Translations under genes and position numbers: made by a program | The notes under the pieces: generated by a model | Databases searched by the model: none | The model's input: the letters and a program-made list of their open reading frames with translations, nothing else | Told to the model about the DNA's origin: nothing | Origin: Actinomycetales bacterium | GTDB lineage: Bacteria > Actinomycetota > Actinomycetes > Nanopelagicales > Nanopelagicaceae | Assembly (NCBI GenBank): GCA_018969585.1 | Contig: JAGWYB010000011.1 | Coordinates: forward strand, 1-38,690 | Direction: 5' to 3' | DNA length: 38,690 nucleotides | In this document: one piece after another, positions 35,067 through 38,690 of the stretch | Numbering within the stretch: the first letter of the stretch is position 1 | Layout of the letters: the number at the start of each line of letters is the position of its first letter

Positions 35067-35916
35067 GCCAACCGTCAACAGGTAATTTGAATTTCGCGAC
35101 TAATCGATCAGTGAAAGTCACATTATCAATATGAGCCAATGAGATAAAACTTCTCTCAGAAGTTAGTACGACTCGATCTCCCTCGAGCAGCTGGACCTTT
35201 CGAAGTCCATCCGCAGAAATTACGCCGACTTCACTCTCCACGTCTATTGCGATAACTGATTGTGGAGATACAACCATAGGATCCGAGAAGAGAGCGTGCG
35301 CAGCTAACGGTAGTAGTACGAGCGCATCTACATCTGGCCACACAACGGGACCGCCCGCTGAAAATGCGTAAGCCGTTGAACCGGTTGGTGTTGCGCAGAT
35401 GACGCCATCACAGCCCCAGCGCGATAGCGGCCTCTGATCGATCTGGACAAAGAGTTCAATCATGGATTCAGTATTTCGCTCGATTGCAACTTCATTGAGC
35501 GCCCAACCTTCGGAAACAACCTTCTCTTTTCGTTCAACACGATAAGAGAGCGTCATTCGCTTCTCAACTTGATAAGACTTGCTCTCAATAGCCTTGATCA
35601 ATTCTGAATTTGAAGGTCTTTCAATTTGAGCAAGGAATCCCACATGACCGAGGTTTATTCCCAGCACTGGAGTTTGCGATCCGTGAGCCAGTTCGGCACC
35701 TCGAAGAATTGTGCCATCACCGCCGAGAACAAGTATTAGTTCAGCGTTCTTCGCCACAGACAAAATCTCAATCTCACTAAGTTTTTCTGTCTCGTTAATC
35801 CCCTCAGAGGTCGTTGCAACTTCAAATCCGATTTTTCTCAAGTTAGGAACTAATTCGTTGGCTAATTGATGGGCTTCTTTACGCGACGGGTGTAGTACGA
35901 GAACTATCTTTCTCAT
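35056..35916 (-). CDS. nadK: NAD kinase
   Basis: NadK phosphorylates NAD to NADP. At 286 residues it has the diagnostic GGDGT (65-69), followed by NLGHVGFLAQ, an NE motif in WALNEVAIER, and the NAD-binding loop GSTAYAFSAGGPVVWP. The ATG overlaps the tlyA stop as TAATG, and recN overlaps its end, so the three genes form one translationally coupled unit. Confidence 0.97.
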   Translation of the reverse strand: MRKIVLVLHPSRKEAHQLANELVPNLRKIGFEVATTSEGINETEKLSEIEILSVAKNAELILVLGGDGTILRGAELAHGSQTPVLGINLGHVGFLAQIERPSNSELIKAIESKSYQVEKRMTLSYRVERKEKVVSEGWALNEVAIERNTESMIELFVQIDQRPLSRWGCDGVICATPTGSTAYAFSAGGPVVWPDVDALVLLPLAAHALFSDPMVVSPQSVIAIDVESEVGVISADGLRKVQLLEGDRVVLTSERSFISLAHIDNVTFTDRLVAKFKLPVDGWRGK

Positions 35917-36704
35917 TACGCCGGCCCCTTTGCTATCGCTTCACTTAAATCAGAATCCGCAAGTGCGGGCGATCCCCTCCGTAACCAGAGGAAATATTCC
36001 ACATTTCCTGAAGGTCCGGGTAGGGCGCTAGCAACTACTGATGCAACACCTAAGCCGAGCGAATATGCCGAATCGGCCACCATTCGTACCGCTTCGAAGC
36101 GCAGGTTTGGTTCACGAACTACTCCGCCAGCGCCTAATTTTTCTCTACCAACTTCAAATTGAGGCTTGACCATCAATAGGAAATCACACTCCTTTGTTGC
36201 GAGGCCAATGAGGGCGGGCAACACTGTTCTTAGGGATATGAAGGAGAGATCGGCAACGATTAGATCTGCTGGATCTCCAATATCAACTAGCTTCGCATCT
36301 CTGACGTTAAGCCGATCTTTTACTGTCACTCTTGAATCCTGTTGCAAACTCCAAGCTAGCTGACCGTATCCAACGTCCATTGCGATAACTTCCTTAGCGC
36401 CATTTAAGAGTAATACCTCTGTAAATCCCCCGGTTGAGGCGCCCGCATCAAGAGCTCTGCGCCCTTCTACTTTAATACCGGGAATGGCTTTAAGAGCGCC
36501 CGCGAGTTTATGGCCTCCTCTTGAAACGAAATCCTTTTCGTCAGATTCAACTACTATTGAAATCTCCGCATCAACTTGAGTTGATGATTTTTTTGCGGGA
36601 AGACCGCCTACTCTAACTTTCCCGCTCTCAATTAAATCTTGCGCATTCTCTCGAGATCGAGCCAGTCCACGGCGAACTAATTCGCTATCGAGTCGCTGTC
36701 GCAT
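35916..36704 (-). CDS. tlyA: TlyA family rRNA 2'-O-methyltransferase
   Basis: TlyA methylates ribose 2'-OH groups in 16S and 23S rRNA (C1409 and C1920 in mycobacteria) and affects capreomycin sensitivity there. The 262-residue protein has an N-terminal S4 domain (RLDSELVRRGLARSRENAQD) and an FtsJ-like domain with SRGGHKLAGAL, SAM motif I ALDAGASTGGFTE (84-96) and the motif LIVADLSFISLRTV. It begins four bases after the stop of a small 47-codon gene and overlaps nadK. Confidence 0.95.
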   Translation of the reverse strand: MRQRLDSELVRRGLARSRENAQDLIESGKVRVGGLPAKKSSTQVDAEISIVVESDEKDFVSRGGHKLAGALKAIPGIKVEGRRALDAGASTGGFTEVLLLNGAKEVIAMDVGYGQLAWSLQQDSRVTVKDRLNVRDAKLVDIGDPADLIVADLSFISLRTVLPALIGLATKECDFLLMVKPQFEVGREKLGAGGVVREPNLRFEAVRMVADSAYSLGLGVASVVASALPGPSGNVEYFLWLRRGSPALADSDLSEAIAKGPA

Positions 36705-36708
36705 TTAT

Positions 36709-36852
36709 TTAGTTAGAGATTCCCTCAACTCTGGAGAGTTGATCGGTTAGTTCACCATTAATCTCTTCAAAAAGTTTTCCATGTTCAGGTAGAGGAGCAA
36801 GAGCGATTTCATTGACTCTCTTCTTAATTTCTGAGATCTCTTCTATGCTCAT
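36709..36852 (-). CDS. small conserved-position protein, 47 residues
   Basis: A short open frame beginning MSIEEISEIKKRVNEIALAP and ending VEGISN, largely helical and acidic. Its ATG overlaps the stop of the upstream coiled-coil gene as ATGA, and its stop lies four bases before tlyA, so it is embedded in a coupled operon. M. tuberculosis has a similarly small gene (Rv1693) directly before tlyA. Function is unknown. It is too short for many gene finders. Confidence 0.75.
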   Translation of the reverse strand: MSIEEISEIKKRVNEIALAPLPEHGKLFEEINGELTDQLSRVEGISN

Positions 36853-37172
36853 TTCTTTTCTCTCCCTTTTGCCTTACTTGCCTTTTTCTTTGGCGCTTTA
36901 TTTGTAGGGGATTTTTTGGCGGCGCCATTTTTTTTGGCAATTTCCTTCTTTAGCTCTATGAGCTCAGCTTCAAGGCGCTTTAAATCACTCTCTTTTGCAA
37001 AACCCATTTTGGAGACGCTTCTCTTAACTTCCTCCTCGACGCGACTTTTAATCGCCTCACCGCTCTCCCTAGCCCAAACATTTAAAGCGGCAGCTAACTC
37101 CTGTGGGCTCTTCTCGCCATTACCGAGTTTCATGAGGTAGGTACGAAGCGCTGAAAGTAAATCATTGGCCAT
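36849..37172 (-). CDS. coiled-coil protein with lysine-rich tail
   Basis: A 107-residue protein I cannot name. Residues 1-50 form a helical region (LLSALRTYLMKLGNG, SPQELAAALNVWARES), 50-82 a probable coiled coil (LKRLEAELIELKKEIAKK), and the last 25 residues are almost all K, A, P and N. The layout recalls phasin-like or histone-like proteins, in which the basic tail contacts DNA; either is a guess. It starts a run to xerD and has a leaderless box TACCTT six bases before its ATG. Confidence 0.75.
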   Translation of the reverse strand: MANDLLSALRTYLMKLGNGEKSPQELAAALNVWARESGEAIKSRVEEEVKRSVSKMGFAKESDLKRLEAELIELKKEIAKKNGAAKKSPTNKAPKKKASKAKGREKK

Positions 37173-37178
37173 ACCCGA

Positions 37179-37184
37179 AAGGTA
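37179..37184 (-). promoter_or_regulatory. -10 box for leaderless transcription of the coiled-coil gene operon
   Basis: On the minus strand TACCTT, six bases (TCGGGT), then ATG. It lies in the 13-base spacer after the SSB-like gene, so it would start the run through tlyA-nadK-recN. Confidence 0.48.
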
Positions 37185-37185
37185 C

Positions 37186-37503
37186 CTAAACCCTTCTAAG
37201 TTCGCGCGCTTCGACCTGCCACCGACTGGCTAACTTTGCTCCCGAGCGCCAGAACCTGCGCCGAATTACTCCGGATACAGAAATCCACTCTTGATCTTTC
37301 AATGCAAGAGTTCTTCTTTTCAATTGCGCGCTCCAAGAGGCTACATCGAGCGTATCTACCCCGCTCCGATTATCTCGATCTACAACTAGGCGAATTTCAA
37401 CAACCTCATCGCCGCTGGGTAACCGTTTTACTTTCGGTTCGCCACTTACTCTTCCTACTAAACTGACTTTATTCTTCGGTCTTGGCTTCTTCGGTCTTGG
37501 CAT
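37186..37503 (-). CDS. short SSB-like OB-fold protein
   Basis: A 105-residue protein resembling the OB fold of single-stranded DNA-binding proteins: KVSLVGRVSGEPKVKRLPSG, VVEIRLVVDRD and WISVSGVIRRRFWRSG match the strand order. The N-terminus MPRPKKPRPKNK is strongly basic. There is no acidic C-terminal tail of the DF-F type used by replication SSB, so it is not the main SSB. GAAGGAG lies eight bases before the ATG. A role in repair or recombination would fit the neighbouring genes but is inference. Confidence 0.75.
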   Translation of the reverse strand: MPRPKKPRPKNKVSLVGRVSGEPKVKRLPSGDEVVEIRLVVDRDNRSGVDTLDVASWSAQLKRRTLALKDQEWISVSGVIRRRFWRSGAKLASRWQVEARELRRV

Positions 37504-37541
37504 GAACTTTCTCCTTCTTTTAGCGAAGGGGAAGAATCCTG

Positions 37542-38408
37542 CTAGCGCTGACCGACATCTCCTTCAGAACTTTCTGCCAACTGTGGATACTTTTGGAGAA
37601 ATTTTTCAACGTTAGTCTCGTCTCCTACAGCTTTAAGAGCCTCTAAATATGCATTTCTCAATCTCCGACTCCAAGCTGGTGAATCTTCATTCAATTCTGA
37701 ACAAGTAAGTGTTACAACGGCAGCCGCAGACTGACCGAGGGTTAGCCTTGCCTTCGCTGCAGCAATTCTCATCTCCACGCGCCCTTCTTTAGAGAGAGCG
37801 CTCTCCTTTATGGAACCCGCAATTTCCAAGGCTTTACGTGCATTTCCGAGAGCGGCCTCGCACTGTGCAATATATGGCTTTAATTCAATCGAACCGGTAA
37901 TTCGCTCAGCTGCACGAAGATCCTTCAGCGCTTCTTTATATTCGCCGGCTCTCAAAGCTGCTATTCCTGCTTTTTCTCGAACCACACCAAGGCGCCCCGC
38001 TCTATAAACAATTTCTTTTCCATGCTGATGTGCTTCTTTTGGATTAGTCTCAAGACTATTGATTAATGAAACCATGTGACGGGCAACGCTTTTTGCGTTT
38101 CCAGGGGTTAATGACTCAAGTTGAAAAATGATTTTCTTATCTAACTCTTCACCGGTTACTTCATCATTTACCCATGGTCGATCAAAGTTTCTCGTTCGCT
38201 CATGAGGGCCAGTGATCTTGGGGGGCCGCTCCTTAATCGGGCGGCTTTTTATCGGTCCAGTTCTTCTCTTCTCTTCTTTTCTCGTATTATCTTTTCTCGT
38301 ATTATCTTTTCTCGTATTGTCTTTTCTCTTATCGTCTTTTCTAAAGTTCTTCTTATCGCGTGAATTTTTTGCGCCAGATTTTTTCTCAGAAAATGAAAAA
38401 GGGGCCAC
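37542..38408 (-). CDS. TPR-like repeat protein with charged N-terminus (Rv1691-like)
   Basis: A 288-residue protein. Residues 1-75 are extremely charged and contain RKDNT repeats; from about 85 to 270 helical pairs resemble tetratricopeptide repeats (AGIAALRAGEYKEALKDLRA, YIAQCEAALGNARKALEIAG). Gene order points to Rv1691, a TPR protein of unknown role. The GTG start at 38408 lies inside the right arm of the rRNA terminator hairpin, and its AAAGGGG Shine-Dalgarno forms part of the left arm. No other in-frame ATG or GTG is close by, so the arrangement appears genuine. Confidence 0.75.
   Translation of the reverse strand: MAPFSFSEKKSGAKNSRDKKNFRKDDKRKDNTRKDNTRKDNTRKEEKRRTGPIKSRPIKERPPKITGPHERTRNFDRPWVNDEVTGEELDKKIIFQLESLTPGNAKSVARHMVSLINSLETNPKEAHQHGKEIVYRAGRLGVVREKAGIAALRAGEYKEALKDLRAAERITGSIELKPYIAQCEAALGNARKALEIAGSIKESALSKEGRVEMRIAAAKARLTLGQSAAAVVTLTCSELNEDSPAWSRRLRNAYLEALKAVGDETNVEKFLQKYPQLAESSEGDVGQR
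38276..38335 (-). repeat. 15-bp tandem repeat, four units, within the TPR gene
   Basis: Units CTTTTCTCGTATTAT (plus-strand sequence) at 38276-38290, 38291-38305 and 38306-38320 (one mismatch), and a diverged fourth unit at 38321-38335. The period is five codons, giving RKDNT three times, so changes in copy number keep the frame. Confidence 0.85.
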
Positions 38409-38423
38409 TTTCGTAACCCCTTT
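38396..38423 (-). terminator. rRNA operon intrinsic terminator overlapping the next start codon
   Basis: On the minus strand AAAGGGGTTAC pairs with GTGGCCCCTTT through 11 bp (two G-U) around a GAAA tetraloop, followed by further Ts. It begins about ten bases after the 5S end. The right arm contains the GTG start of the TPR gene and the left arm its Shine-Dalgarno. Confidence 0.8.
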
Positions 38424-38433
38424 CTCTAATTTA

Positions 38434-38552
38434 AGTCCGGCGGCGTTCTACTCTCCCACACAGTGACCCGTGCAGTACCATCGACGCTGAGAGGCTTAAC
38501 TTCCGGGTTCGGAATGGGACCGGGTGTTTCCCTCTCGCTATGACCGCCGAAA
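38434..38552 (-). rRNA. rrf: 5S ribosomal RNA
   Basis: About 119 bases on the minus strand beginning TTTCGGCGGTCATAGC and containing the conserved CCCATTCCGAACCCGGAAG and the loop GGTACTGCACGGGT. The ends TCGGCGG and CCGCCGG pair as helix I. The exact mature ends may differ by one or two bases. It follows 23S by about 100 bases. Confidence 0.95.
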
Positions 38553-38556
38553 CGCT

Positions 38557-38627
38557 ATTGAGATGTCAATCAAAACTAGATTGAAAATTTCTTCTCAATC
38601 TTTAGTTCCCGACCGTATCTCGGGAAC
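38557..38627 (-). other. 23S-5S spacer with three hairpins
   Basis: Inverted repeats ATTGA/TCAAT (38557-38570), AGATTGA/TCAATCT (38578-38601) and an 8-bp GTTCCCGA/TCGGGAAC (38605-38627) follow one another. They are likely processing structures in the precursor rRNA. No tRNA is present. Confidence 0.55.
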
Positions 38628-38655
38628 CACACAGTGGACGCGTAGCAACTTTGTA

Positions 38656-38690
38656 GTTAAATCCTCGGCCTATTAGTACCGGTCAGCTCC
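38656..38690 (-). rRNA. rrl: 23S ribosomal RNA, 3' end only
   Basis: The last 35 or so bases on the minus strand, GGAGCTGACCGGTACTAATA followed by GGCCGAGG, are the universal 3' end of 23S rRNA. The rest lies beyond the window, which is cut inside the gene. Confidence 0.92.

Noticed and set aside
34693-35085. 130-codon open frame on + opposite the recN 5' end
   Set aside because: Antisense to the RecN Walker A region and has no start signal.
1-38690. CRISPR arrays, insertion sequences, toxin-antitoxin or prophage modules
   Set aside because: None seen: the only tandem repeat is coding, no transposase or inverted terminal repeats were found, and every large frame is a housekeeping or conserved actinobacterial gene.

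Overview
The window looks like the chromosome of an actinobacterium (Actinomycetota) with a compact, fairly low-GC genome (roughly mid-40s percent by eye). The lineage call rests on mycothiol ligase MshC, the PafBC regulators, GarA, an FtsR-like MerR protein, an AroH-type chorismate mutase next to TyrA, DUF3090 and SCO1664-type proteins, and gene order that follows Mycobacterium and Streptomyces. The low GC, overlapping genes and near absence of spacers suggest a streamlined free-living lineage, such as the freshwater acI group; this is inference, because no 16S gene lies in the window.

Left arm (1-17330), almost all on +: end of an unidentified gene, DUF3090, SCO1664-family kinase-like protein, mshC, [pac2 on -], metH, HAD phosphatase, trmI, [FKBP lipoprotein on -], pafB-pafC, tatA-tatC, a lipid kinase, helY-like helicase, 5'-3' exonuclease and lnt. 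Right arm (17346-38690), almost all on -, read from right to left: the end of 23S rRNA, 5S rRNA, TPR protein, SSB-like protein, coiled-coil protein, a 47-residue protein, tlyA, nadK, recN, pyrG, xerD, [parA plus a small partner on +], scpA, scpB, rluB, an AT-rich gap, aroH, tyrA, a cmk-der fusion, tRNA-Pro(GGG), a pgsA-like gene, gcvH, garA, ftsR, bfn, a second merR and gcvP.

The strand bias flips at one point, between lnt and gcvP. Exactly there (17320-17347) is a 28-bp sequence with the layout and arms of an actinobacterial dif site, which XerC/XerD use to resolve chromosome dimers. It overlaps the stop codons of both genes. I read the window as the replication terminus with both replichores converging on dif. 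The flanking blocks match those on either side of the M. tuberculosis terminus, so the terminus region seems to have been compressed until lnt and gcvP abut. An rRNA operon ends only about 21 kb from this site.

Two expression themes recur. Genes inside operons are joined by ATGA, TAATG or similar overlaps. Many genes that begin a transcription unit have a TANNNT -10 box six or seven bases before the start codon and no usable Shine-Dalgarno sequence, so they are probably transcribed without a leader. The rRNA terminator hairpin contains the Shine-Dalgarno sequence and GTG start of the next gene, the TPR protein. I see no insertion sequence, prophage, CRISPR array or riboswitch. No gene-free stretch exceeds 300 bases; the longest is the 284-base AT-rich gap at 26909-27192.
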